This document shows positions 8,504-14,770 of a stretch of 64,000 nt of DNA, in pieces. The notes beneath the pieces are model-generated. The model saw nothing but the letters and a program-made list of their open reading frames with translations. It did not search any database and had not been told where the DNA came from. How positions within the stretch are numbered: position 1 is the first letter of the stretch; each line of letters begins with the position of its first letter. The DNA comes from Treponema sp. (GTDB taxonomy: Bacteria > Spirochaetota > Spirochaetia > Treponematales > Treponemataceae), in assembly GCA_024400915.1 (NCBI GenBank), contig JAKSLX010000007.1, forward strand, positions 1 through 64,000. The letters are read 5' to 3'. The translations under genes were made by a program, and so were the position numbers.

Positions 8504-8941
8504 TTATTCTTCAAACCAATTCTCCACCATCAGGGAAAATTCTCTTTGAATCGGTTCAAAATGTTTTTTATTCCGTGTAACTACAATAAGATTATTAGCA
8601 ATGGCGGTGGCAGCAATCTGCATGTCTAACATAGAAATCTGAGTTCCGTTTTTCTGCATACGTGCATAAATATCAGCCTGAACATGTGCACAGTGGGAAT
8701 CATAAGGAATAATTGGAAAAATATTCTGAACGTAATCAAGAGCATATTTATTTAACTTGTACTTTCTTTTTCCTTCGGGTAAAACATTTATACCTTTCAA
8801 TAATTCATACCATACAGAAGCTGAAATCACAGAAAAATCAGTATATGCTTCCATCTTTGTTATTACCTTTTCTGCAGGCAAAGGTTTAATTCCCTCAGAA
8901 ACAATATTAGTATCAAGCAAATATATTTTTCTTAATCCCAT
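8504..8941 (-). CDS. vapC: PIN-domain toxin, VapC-like
   Basis: A probable Mg-dependent RNase toxin, 145 residues. PIN-domain acidic residues are visible: Asp10 in LLDTN, Glu46 in SVWYELLKG and Asp106 in MLDMQIAATA, followed by VVTRNKKHFEPI with Asn124. This is the order and spacing of VapC/FitB toxins, which cut tRNA or rRNA. It overlaps the upstream antitoxin gene by 10 bp, the usual translational coupling. The partner antitoxin is Phd-like rather than the classic VapB fold, a known mix. The gene is the first of the island genes on the minus strand, with the gpmI terminator just beyond its stop codon. Confidence 0.9.
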   Translation of the reverse strand: MGLRKIYLLDTNIVSEGIKPLPAEKVITKMEAYTDFSVISASVWYELLKGINVLPEGKRKYKLNKYALDYVQNIFPIIPYDSHCAHVQADIYARMQKNGTQISMLDMQIAATAIANNLIVVTRNKKHFEPIQREFSLMVENWFEE

Positions 8942-9255
8942 GGGTTAACTCCTGAGAAAAAATTCTTCATGTCTTCTTTCCGTTGCTCCTCACGCAAGCG
9001 GTCCAATGTATTGCAATACTCATCTGCCTCTTCCTGGGTAAGCCCACCACATTCCGCCCTCCACTTTCTAACACTATCCATAAAACTTGGCCGGTGATTT
9101 TCTTCATATTCATTCTTCAGCTGGTTGTACAATTTCATGCTGATAATAACAGATGTAGCAACTCCGTGCTTTGTAATTTCCACAACTTCTCCCTGTTCCG
9201 CCATGGTCACATACTCACTGAACTTGGCTTTAATATCATAAAGTGGTGCCGTCAT
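8932..9255 (-). CDS. Phd/YefM-type antitoxin
   Basis: A 107-residue antitoxin for the PIN toxin that follows. The N-terminal 55 residues (DIKAKFSEYVTMAEQGEVVEITKHG) match the Phd/YefM DNA-binding and dimerisation fold. The charged C-terminal tail (about residues 60-107) would wrap the toxin. The start has AGGAGG 7 nt upstream. Four copies of ATAGTCAT or its complement lie directly upstream (9271-9323), consistent with autorepression by the antitoxin-toxin complex. Confidence 0.9.
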   Translation of the reverse strand: MTAPLYDIKAKFSEYVTMAEQGEVVEITKHGVATSVIISMKLYNQLKNEYEENHRPSFMDSVRKWRAECGGLTQEEADEYCNTLDRLREEQRKEDMKNFFSGVNPWD

Positions 9256-9270
9256 TTCCGCCTCCTGAAT

Positions 9271-9323
9271 ATAGTCATAATATAGTCATTTCTATTAAAA
9301 TCATATGACTATTTAATAGTCAT
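9271..9323 (-). promoter_or_regulatory. Operator array of the Phd/VapC module
   Basis: ATAGTCAT occurs at 9271-9278, 9282-9289 and 9316-9323, and its complement ATGACTAT at 9305-9312. The last two form a palindrome with a 3-bp spacer. The position directly before the antitoxin start fits autoregulation by the Phd-like protein. Confidence 0.75.
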
Positions 9324-9350
9324 GTCAATATTTATTTCTTCTATACGGCC

Positions 9351-9547
9351 GTTCCCCGCTTACGCAGGTCGGCTGTTCCGCCCTTCCCTGACGGTCATTG
9401 AGGCTGCCTGAAAAAATAATTATGTAAGAATCAGCATAAATTAGAATAACACAACGTATTTTTGAAGGTGGTTTCGAGAGCCTCAACCACCGCAGTACAT
9501 GCATCGCGGACAGCCTCAACTAAAGGGGCTCCATAGCCTAACGGGGG
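9351..9547 (+). repeat. GC-rich island repeat, copy 1 (interrupted)
   Basis: The first 48 bp (9351-9398, starting GTTCCCCGCTTACGCAGGTC) and the last 23 bp (9525-9547, containing CTCCATAGCCTAACGGGG) match copy 2 at 10539-10657. The middle is replaced by 126 bp of AT-richer sequence that holds a hairpin GGTGGTT/AACCACC (9467-9491). The ends are far richer in GC than the genes around them. This accounts for most of the 330-bp gap between the Phd antitoxin and MazF; nothing coding is seen. Confidence 0.7.
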
Positions 9548-9585
9548 TATAAAACTTAACTACTCGTCATCAAATCTTTTAGCCA

Positions 9586-9933
9586 CTAAATTTTACAAAG
9601 CTCCAGCAAATTCTCAATCCCAGATTCAAGCAAAGTTATATCTTCCCTCGTCAATTTTGAAACCAATTCATCAAGTTGATTTTTATCTATTGCAGTTATA
9701 AGCGGAACACATGCAACGCTGTCTTTGGGCAACCCTGTTTTTTCTTTTGGGAGAAACAAATTATCTTTATGTTCCGCCAAATCAACATTGCTTGATAAAG
9801 GAACTACAACTGTTGTGTATATTCTGCTGGCATTGTAATTATCGTTTTGAACAATAATTGCAGGATGCCTGTATCCCGCTTCACTTCCCTTCGGAACACC
9901 AAAATCCACCCACCAGATTTCACCACGAGTCAT
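9586..9933 (-). CDS. mazF: MazF/PemK-family endoribonuclease toxin
   Basis: A 115-residue toxin that cleaves single-stranded mRNA. It starts with the hallmark MTRGEIWWVDFG and continues with YRHPAIIVQND and TVVVPLSS, then VACVPLITAIDKNQL, the conserved order of CcdB/MazF folds. The gene overlaps the upstream XRE-type antitoxin gene by 14 bp, so the two are probably translated together. The module is bracketed by two copies of a GC-rich repeat. Full length for the family and apparently intact. Confidence 0.93.
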   Translation of the reverse strand: MTRGEIWWVDFGVPKGSEAGYRHPAIIVQNDNYNASRIYTTVVVPLSSNVDLAEHKDNLFLPKEKTGLPKDSVACVPLITAIDKNQLDELVSKLTREDITLLESGIENLLELCKI

Positions 9934-10456
9934 TTTTCAAAGCCTCGCACACAGCTTTTGAGCCAGCTTTAACAGACTTCACCTGTTCTTCCCTGGAGAT
10001 TTTGTCATAGACAGCATTTATCTTTTCTACTTCAATAGGGTCAACATCAGCATCATAAGATTTATTTACTCTATTTGACGATATTTCCTGCTTCAATAAT
10101 TTTATATATGCCATCACTGCCAAAATCTGAATTTCTGGCAAGCATTTTATTTCATTAATCGCTTTAATCTGCAAAACAGACGCTTCATTCCTGTTTTCAA
10201 AAGCCGCGCCGGGAGATGCAACACAAATGCCATCTTCCGTATTTTCAGAAAATTCAACATCTTTTTTTATCGGTCCTAATATCGTTGAATAGGAAACTTT
10301 GTATAGTCTACATAATTCCTTCACTATTTTCACAGAAGGTTCCACTACACCATTTTCGTACTTTATGTACATCTGCCTTGAAACCTTTAGATATTCAGCA
10401 AGATAACTTTGAGAATAATTGTTTAAAATCCTTAATTTTTTTAATGCCTCATGCAT
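9920..10456 (-). CDS. XRE-type antitoxin with MazE-like C-terminus
   Basis: A 178-residue protein from ATG 10456; a TTG at 10477 would add seven residues, and neither start has a good binding site. Residues 1-60 form a helix-turn-helix of the Cro/C1 type (LRILNNYSQSYLAEYLKVSRQMYIKYE). Residues 60-130 are a less conserved linker. The tail has INAVYDKISREEQVKSV then AVCEALKNDSW, an amphipathic stretch ending in Trp that is likely to bind the MazF partner. It directly precedes mazF with overlap. Most MazF antitoxins use an AbrB or ribbon-helix-helix domain, so an XRE domain here is a less common pairing. The role is inferred from position and architecture. Confidence 0.8.
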   Translation of the reverse strand: MHEALKKLRILNNYSQSYLAEYLKVSRQMYIKYENGVVEPSVKIVKELCRLYKVSYSTILGPIKKDVEFSENTEDGICVASPGAAFENRNEASVLQIKAINEIKCLPEIQILAVMAYIKLLKQEISSNRVNKSYDADVDPIEVEKINAVYDKISREEQVKSVKAGSKAVCEALKNDSW

Positions 10457-10538
10457 ATAAATCAATATAGAAAACAAAGATCAGATTGTCAATTAAAATT
10501 CACCATGTCAATAAAATTTAACACAACTATTTGAGGCT

Positions 10539-10657
10539 GTTCCCCGCTTACGCAGGTCGGCTGTTCCGCCCTTCCCTGACGGTCATCCTCCGCACTCGTC
10601 GCTCTGCTCCTCCCTTGCGGTGGACTGCTTCGCAGGGGCTCCATAGCCTAACGGGGG
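10539..10657 (+). repeat. GC-rich island repeat, copy 2 (uninterrupted)
   Basis: A 119-bp GC-rich element. The ends are identical to those of copy 1 at 9351-9547, and the 48-bp middle contains GCTTCGCA, the reverse of the GCGAAGC core seen in other intergenic elements. Together the two copies flank the XRE/MazF module as direct repeats. No reading frame of note is inside. Confidence 0.7.
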
Positions 10658-10675
10658 GAAAATTAATGAATCAGC

Positions 10676-10981
10676 TTACTTCAGGATTTCAGAAATTTTC
10701 AAGAGATTCCGTCTGTTAGATTCGGACATATTGTGGAAATTATTAACAAGCATCTCTTCCGGAGAATTCGGAGTGGTATTTTTATTACCCGTAACAAGAT
10801 ATTCAACGGAAACACCAAGAACCGCAGCAATTTTTACTGCAGTCTCCACATTTGGAAGAACTCCTCTTTGATCGATATAAGAAAGGAATGTACTGTAACT
10901 GATACCAACCTGAGCTGCTATTTCTTTTCCCAATAATCCCTTGAATTCAATCTCTTCACGTAATCGGTCTTTAAAGTCCAT
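10676..10981 (-). CDS. Stand-alone XRE-family regulator
   Basis: 101 residues from ATG 10981; an upstream TTG at 10996 is possible. The N-terminal 65 residues form a Cro/C1-type helix-turn-helix (LLGKEIAAQVGISYSTFLSYID, then VKIAAVLGVSVEYLVTG). A short helical tail (EEMLVNNFHNMSESNRRNLL) may dimerise. No toxin gene adjoins it. It is transcribed away from the small-peptide genes that start at 11107, so it could control them from the shared 125-bp region; this is inference. A phage-type repressor or an orphan antitoxin are alternatives. Confidence 0.8.
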   Translation of the reverse strand: MDFKDRLREEIEFKGLLGKEIAAQVGISYSTFLSYIDQRGVLPNVETAVKIAAVLGVSVEYLVTGNKNTTPNSPEEMLVNNFHNMSESNRRNLLKISEILK

Positions 10982-11106
10982 TCCTAACAGTAACAAAATA
11001 TTGATGAAAAAAAGTGGACAACTTCAATTTATTGAGTTACAATTTTAATTAACAACAAAATATTAATGTTACAACAACAACATCTAAATATTATGGAGGA
11101 ATACAA

Positions 11107-11331
11107 ATGAATGTTGTAAAAATTATTTTAAATGTGCTTTTAACCATTATCAGAATTCCATTCACCATCTGGTATGTAGTAATCGGATTATTGTTCAAAG
11201 TTTTATCAATAATTGAAAGTTTGATGGTTAAAACTGGAGAATTAAAGAAAACTTTCCTTGGTGGCATTTTTACTGCAATCCTGACTTTTGAATGGGCAAG
11301 TCTCGTAAAATTCTACCATTTTTACTGGTAA
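11107..11331 (+). CDS. Small hydrophobic membrane peptide, 74 residues
   Basis: The sequence is dominated by two apolar stretches: residues 4-38 (IILNVLLTIIRIPFTIWYVVIGLLFKVL, long enough for one or two passes) and residues 52-66 (GGIFTAILTFEWASLV). The start is convincing: TGGAGGAA sits 7-8 nt upstream of the ATG. It precedes a 47-residue peptide gene on the same strand by 93 bp. It could be an immunity or export protein of a peptide cluster, but no homologue is recognised, so this is a guess from context. Confidence 0.6.
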   Translation: MNVVKIILNVLLTIIRIPFTIWYVVIGLLFKVLSIIESLMVKTGELKKTFLGGIFTAILTFEWASLVKFYHFYW

Positions 11332-11424
11332 TTTTATGTCAGCAAGTCTGACTTAAAATAAAACTGTCGTTGGCAGTTTATAAAAAATTATTCGCTTTAG
11401 AAATAAAGCAAATGGAGAAAAACT

Positions 11425-11568
11425 ATGGCTTATACAAAACCACAGGTAATCGCACAGAACGCTTCATCAGGAAGCTACGCAGCAGGATGTCCAGCTGATA
11501 AGGCAAGCAGTGGCTCTGCACCAACTGGAACAATGACTTGGTGCAAATATTGTGACCGAGCACAATAA
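11425..11568 (+). CDS. Candidate RiPP precursor peptide, 47 residues
   Basis: Encoded from ATG 11425 with GGAG 6-7 nt upstream. It has a short polar N-terminus (MAYTKPQVIAQN), then a Ser/Gly/Ala-rich stretch with SYAAGCPADKASSGS, and ends TMTWCKYCDRAQ. There are three cysteines (Cys22, Cys40, Cys43) and a Trp next to the C-terminal CxxC. The length and composition, with a polar leader and a low-complexity Cys/Gly/Ser core, are those of peptides modified by radical SAM/SPASM enzymes. Such an enzyme with a peptide-recognition-like N-terminus lies 840 bp downstream on the same strand. No known family is claimed. It could also be a small metal-binding protein. Confidence 0.6.
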   Translation: MAYTKPQVIAQNASSGSYAAGCPADKASSGSAPTGTMTWCKYCDRAQ

Positions 11569-11644
11569 GTTACTACAGTGAAGAAATGGGGTCGATTTCA
11601 ATTTTTGTGGTCGACTCTGTGATGTTTTATTTGAAGGATACAAA

Positions 11645-11812
11645 ATGAGTAATGAGGAAGCTAAAAAACTTGAAGAATTTGAAGAAAATCGCAAACATGA
11701 AATTCCACAATGCGATGTAGAAAGTGGTAACTATTCAGAAATAAAATTAAACAATAAGGATACTGAAAACTTAAAAGATCTTTTAGGTTACATACTAAAA
11801 CAGTTGAAGTAA
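11645..11812 (+). CDS. Small acidic protein, 55 residues
   Basis: ATG 11645 with GAAGGA 5-6 nt upstream; ends TAA at 11810-11812. Highly charged (EEAKKLEEFEENRKHE), with one cysteine (IPQCDVE), and ends in an amphipathic helix-like DLLGYILKQLK. It follows the precursor-like peptide by 76 bp and meets the yafQ toxin gene tail to tail. Possible roles are a second precursor, a chaperone-like partner or an unrelated small protein. No homologue is recognised. Confidence 0.5.
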   Translation: MSNEEAKKLEEFEENRKHEIPQCDVESGNYSEIKLNNKDTENLKDLLGYILKQLK

Positions 11813-11819
11813 TATTACT

Positions 11820-12095
11820 TCACCCAAATAAATCCGAATGAGTTCCAGTTCTATACAAATAAAGCTGCAACTGAGAATCAACAACTTTATAAACAAGTAA
11901 GAAATCCGGATGAACATGACATTCACGATAGCCGGAATAATCTCCAGTTAGAGCATGGTCACGTTTTTCAGGTGGAAGAGACTGCTGATTTTTTAGAAGT
12001 TCAATTACTTTAAAAAGTTCTTCAACATCGCAATGTCGTTTGACTGCTTTTTTGTAATCTCTTTTAAACTGATTTGAATAGAAAACTTCAAGCAT
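11820..12095 (-). CDS. yafQ: YafQ-type mRNA interferase toxin
   Basis: A 91-residue RelE-superfamily toxin that cleaves mRNA on the ribosome. It starts MLEVFYSNQFKRDYKKAVKR, and the catalytic-site residues are in place: His47 in RDHALTGDYSGYREC, His60/His62 and Asp64 in CHVHPDFLLVYK, and His86 in RTGTHSDLF. Length is normal and the frame is intact. It overlaps dinJ by 8 bp. The pair is inserted, on the opposite strand, between the small-peptide genes and the radical SAM gene. Confidence 0.93.
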   Translation of the reverse strand: MLEVFYSNQFKRDYKKAVKRHCDVEELFKVIELLKNQQSLPPEKRDHALTGDYSGYRECHVHPDFLLVYKVVDSQLQLYLYRTGTHSDLFG

Positions 12096-12351
12096 CCAAC
12101 GAAGCCCTTAAATCTTCCATTGTAGAATAAGGTCCATTTAGTTCCTTCCCCTCTTCTGCAAGTGCAATTGTTCTTTTTGTAAGGTCATTTGGCTGCAAAG
12201 AAAGTTCAAAAGGAATCCGGTTTTCACGGACAGCGGTTTTTGCAAAAAGGTTTATTGCAACAGATACAGGAAGTCCAAGGTTTTCACAAAGAGACGAAAA
12301 CTGTTTTTTTAATTCGGAATCCATCCGAACAGTGAACGCTGTTTGGTTCAT
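12088..12351 (-). CDS. dinJ: DinJ/RelB-family antitoxin
   Basis: An 87-residue ribbon-helix-helix antitoxin. The N-terminus TAFTVRMDSELKKQFSSLCENLGLPVSVAINLFAKTA is the family signature, and the C-terminal tail would bind YafQ. The binding site AGAGG lies inside the operator palindrome TGATACCTCTTAGGTATCA (12355-12373), so repressor binding would cover its own promoter region. Confidence 0.93.
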   Translation of the reverse strand: MNQTAFTVRMDSELKKQFSSLCENLGLPVSVAINLFAKTAVRENRIPFELSLQPNDLTKRTIALAEEGKELNGPYSTMEDLRASLDA

Positions 12352-12354
12352 ACA

Positions 12355-12373
12355 TGATACCTCTTAGGTATCA
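12355..12373. promoter_or_regulatory. DinJ operator between dinJ and the radical SAM gene
   Basis: The palindrome TGATACCTCTTAGGTATCA sits 3 bp before the dinJ start. On the other strand it abuts a -10-like TATAAA (12375-12380) that would serve the radical SAM gene, so the antitoxin could influence both directions. The palindrome is seen; the dual effect is inferred. Confidence 0.7.
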
Positions 12374-12409
12374 ATATAAATTAAAACTAAGGAGAATTCA
12401 ATAAAAAAA

Positions 12410-13879
12410 ATGCTCTACCGACAGAAAAAAGACACTTATATTCGTAACTACGACGGAGCCGGTTACATCACATCAACAGGAATATGGAACGACAGAATGG
12501 TAAACGAAAGCGGCACAGTTTTTTTGTGCGCATTGTCCCGCGAGCCGCAGACTTTGGACGAACTTGCTGAAAAAATCATAAAGTCATTCGTTGGTGTTGA
12601 TAAAGAAACAATCAAAAAGGATGCAGAAGAATTTTATGAAACTCTGATTGAAGACGGCTTCATCATCAAAGGCGAAACCAAAGAAGAGCTTGATGCCAAG
12701 GACACTGGCTTTACATACAATGCAATTCTCCCAAAAACTGAACGGGAAGATTTTACTCCAACCATTCAGCGTGCAGATTCTGATACCCAGGAATTTCTGG
12801 AAAAGCATTTTAAAGACAAACCTCATTTAACGTCATTCCAGATTGAGCTCACTTCAAAATGCAACGAGCGTTGTGTTCACTGCTACATTCCTCATGATTT
12901 GAAATTGTATGATATTACAGAAGAAATGTATTACAGCGTTCTTGAGCAGCTTTCAAAGATGGGAGTTCTTTCTGTAACATTGAGCGGCGGCGAACCAATG
13001 TGTCATCCAAACTTCAAGGAATTCTTGCGAGCTGCAAAGAAATACGACTTTTATGTAAACATTCTTTCTAACTTGACTTTGCTTGATGACGAGACAATTG
13101 AGATTATGAAAGAAGGAAATGTTTCTTCTGTTCAGGTTTCGCTCTATTCAATGATTCCGGAACATCACGATGCAATTACAACTGTTAAGGGAAGCTTTGA
13201 AAAAACAAAAAATTCAATTCTCAAACTTATTGAAAATGACTTACCTGTTCATGTTTCCTGCCCAACTATGAAAGGCAATAAGGATGATTATGGCGATGTA
13301 ATGAAATGGTGTCATGAACACAAAATTCGTGCACAGACAGATTACATCATGATGGCTGAATTCAACCATGAAACTTCAAATCTTGCACACCGACTTTCAG
13401 TAGAAGAAGCAGGTGAAGTAATCAAACAGATTTCATTAGGTGATGAAGATTATCAGAAAGCAATCATGGCTCCAGACTTTGTTGAACGTTGCAACCAGAA
13501 TTGCTTTAATCCGGAACGACGCCTTTGTGGAGTTGGAATTTCTAGTTGCTGTATGGTTGCCAACGGAAATGTATATCCCTGTCCAGGCTGGCAGGAAATG
13601 GTTTTAGGGAATCTTAAAGAAGATACACTGCAAAACATCTGGGACAACAGCGAAAAAATCAAATGGCTTCGCGGCTTAAAAATGAAGGATTTAGGAAACG
13701 GTGAATGCTGTAAATGCGACAAGGCCGCTTTCTGTGCTCCTTGTATGGTTCGCAATGCAAATGAAAGCCCTACTGGAAATCCTCTGGAAATCAACCGTCA
13801 CTTCTGCGCAGTTGCTGCAAAGAATAAAGAGATAGTTTTAAAGTGGCGTGACGCGCAGCTTAAGAAAATTGAAAAATAA
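12410..13879 (+). CDS. Radical SAM/SPASM enzyme with PqqD-like N-terminus
   Basis: 489 residues. Residues 1-90 resemble a PqqD-type peptide-recognition domain, with MVNESGTVFLCALSREPQTLDELAEKI and a winged-helix-like tail. The radical SAM core begins near residue 145; its 4Fe-4S cysteines are Cys151, Cys155 and Cys158 (CNERCVHC), and the SAM-binding GGE is at 193-195. The C-terminal SPASM region is rich in cysteines (Cys361, 365, 373, 380, 381, 391, 433, 434, 436, 442, 445, 466), enough for two auxiliary clusters. Such enzymes install thioether, C-C or related crosslinks in ribosomal peptides. GGAG (12391-12394) is 15 nt from the ATG but 6 nt from an in-frame ATA at 12401, so the exact start is uncertain. 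Maturation of the 11425 peptide is inferred. Confidence 0.9.
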   Translation: MLYRQKKDTYIRNYDGAGYITSTGIWNDRMVNESGTVFLCALSREPQTLDELAEKIIKSFVGVDKETIKKDAEEFYETLIEDGFIIKGETKEELDAKDTGFTYNAILPKTEREDFTPTIQRADSDTQEFLEKHFKDKPHLTSFQIELTSKCNERCVHCYIPHDLKLYDITEEMYYSVLEQLSKMGVLSVTLSGGEPMCHPNFKEFLRAAKKYDFYVNILSNLTLLDDETIEIMKEGNVSSVQVSLYSMIPEHHDAITTVKGSFEKTKNSILKLIENDLPVHVSCPTMKGNKDDYGDVMKWCHEHKIRAQTDYIMMAEFNHETSNLAHRLSVEEAGEVIKQISLGDEDYQKAIMAPDFVERCNQNCFNPERRLCGVGISSCCMVANGNVYPCPGWQEMVLGNLKEDTLQNIWDNSEKIKWLRGLKMKDLGNGECCKCDKAAFCAPCMVRNANESPTGNPLEINRHFCAVAAKNKEIVLKWRDAQLKKIEK

Positions 13880-13886
13880 CTATTAC

Positions 13887-13918
13887 GGTGGTTGAGCTTG
13901 TCGAAACCACCTTTTTTT
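13887..13918 (+). terminator. Terminator after the radical SAM gene
   Basis: GGTGGTT (13887-13893) pairs with AACCACC (13905-13911), followed by seven T. The core GGTTGAGCTTGTCGAAACC resembles the hairpin at 9467-9491, so a mobile hairpin may have supplied it. Some readthrough would be needed for the next gene to share this transcript. Confidence 0.75.
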
Positions 13919-13934
13919 AGGAATTTTTAATTTT

Positions 13935-14684
13935 ATGCACGACATACACACTCACATCGGTCAGTTTTACCAGACTTATTATGATTATCATGATGTATTC
14001 AAGGCACTCAAAAACAATGGAGTTGATGAAACAACCTTTGCTTACTTAACTCCATTGTTTACAGAATCTGCTCCTGCAATTGACTTTTATAAAGCCATGA
14101 CAGAAGAAACAAAAGAGGCCGTTCAGTTTGCGAAAGAGATTGGATTGAAGACAAATCCCCTTTACTGGATTGATCCAATGGTTTTGTTTGGTGGAATAAC
14201 ATTGGAATCAATTATTAAGGATTTGGATTACAAAGGGCTTGTTGTTCATCCTTTTTTAAATGACTGGAATCCAAAAGATAAAAAACGTTCCAGTCTTTTA
14301 ACAGAAGTTTTTGAATTTGCAAAAAAAGAAAAGTACGAATTTTTTTTTCATACAGGCTGTTCAGAAACTGACAATCCACTTAATTTTGAAAAATGGTTTA
14401 AGATCTTTCCAGAAGTAAAAGTTCACCTTGCTCACTGCAAAGATCCGGAGCCAATTATTAAGCTATTTTCAAAATATGAAAATCTTGTGGGAGACACAGC
14501 TTTCTGTCCGGAAGATTCATACAAAGCAATTTCTGATGCAGGCTTTAAAGACAGAATGTTCTTTGGAACAGATTTTCCTATTTCCCACTGGTACGAACAT
14601 TACGGTGAAAAAGATTTCCCAACTGATGAAAAGACTTTAACCGAAAGTTATAAAAAAACTTTATATAAACAATACAAAATCTGA
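13935..14684 (+). CDS. Amidohydrolase-family metal-dependent hydrolase
   Basis: 249 residues with the TIM-barrel amidohydrolase pattern: HTH at residues 5-7 (MHDIHTHIG), a mid-barrel KGLVVHPFLNDW, then EFFFHTGCSETD, KVHLAHCKDPE and the final FGTDFPISHW carrying the catalytic Asp. This is like the amidohydrolase-2 group (decarboxylases, lactonases), about 30-50 residues shorter than many members. It follows the radical SAM gene by 55 bp, on the same strand, across a terminator-like hairpin. It might process a modified peptide or simply be a neighbour; the substrate is unknown. Confidence 0.8.
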   Translation: MHDIHTHIGQFYQTYYDYHDVFKALKNNGVDETTFAYLTPLFTESAPAIDFYKAMTEETKEAVQFAKEIGLKTNPLYWIDPMVLFGGITLESIIKDLDYKGLVVHPFLNDWNPKDKKRSSLLTEVFEFAKKEKYEFFFHTGCSETDNPLNFEKWFKIFPEVKVHLAHCKDPEPIIKLFSKYENLVGDTAFCPEDSYKAISDAGFKDRMFFGTDFPISHWYEHYGEKDFPTDEKTLTESYKKTLYKQYKI

Positions 14685-14758
14685 TTAACACAATTAAACA
14701 TTTATAGTGAAATTATCCAATCAAAAAAATTTAACTACTCTTCGGGCAAATTGTGTTC

Positions 14759-14764
14759 TATAAT
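14759..14764 (+). promoter_or_regulatory. -10 box of leaderless lacZ
   Basis: TATAAT with only 6 nt before the lacZ ATG, so transcription would start at or next to the start codon. The -35 region is weak. No Shine-Dalgarno sequence is present. Confidence 0.55.
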
Positions 14765-14770
14765 TAAATC

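Noticed and set aside
8252..8629. 125-codon + strand frame across the gpmI end
   Set aside because: Runs through gpmI, three hairpins, a terminator and the vapC 3' end; not a gene.
9351..10657. Integron attC sites flanking the TA modules
   Set aside because: GCCTAAC/GTTAGGC matches the core-site pattern, but no second complementary core site lies at the expected distance and no integrase is present.
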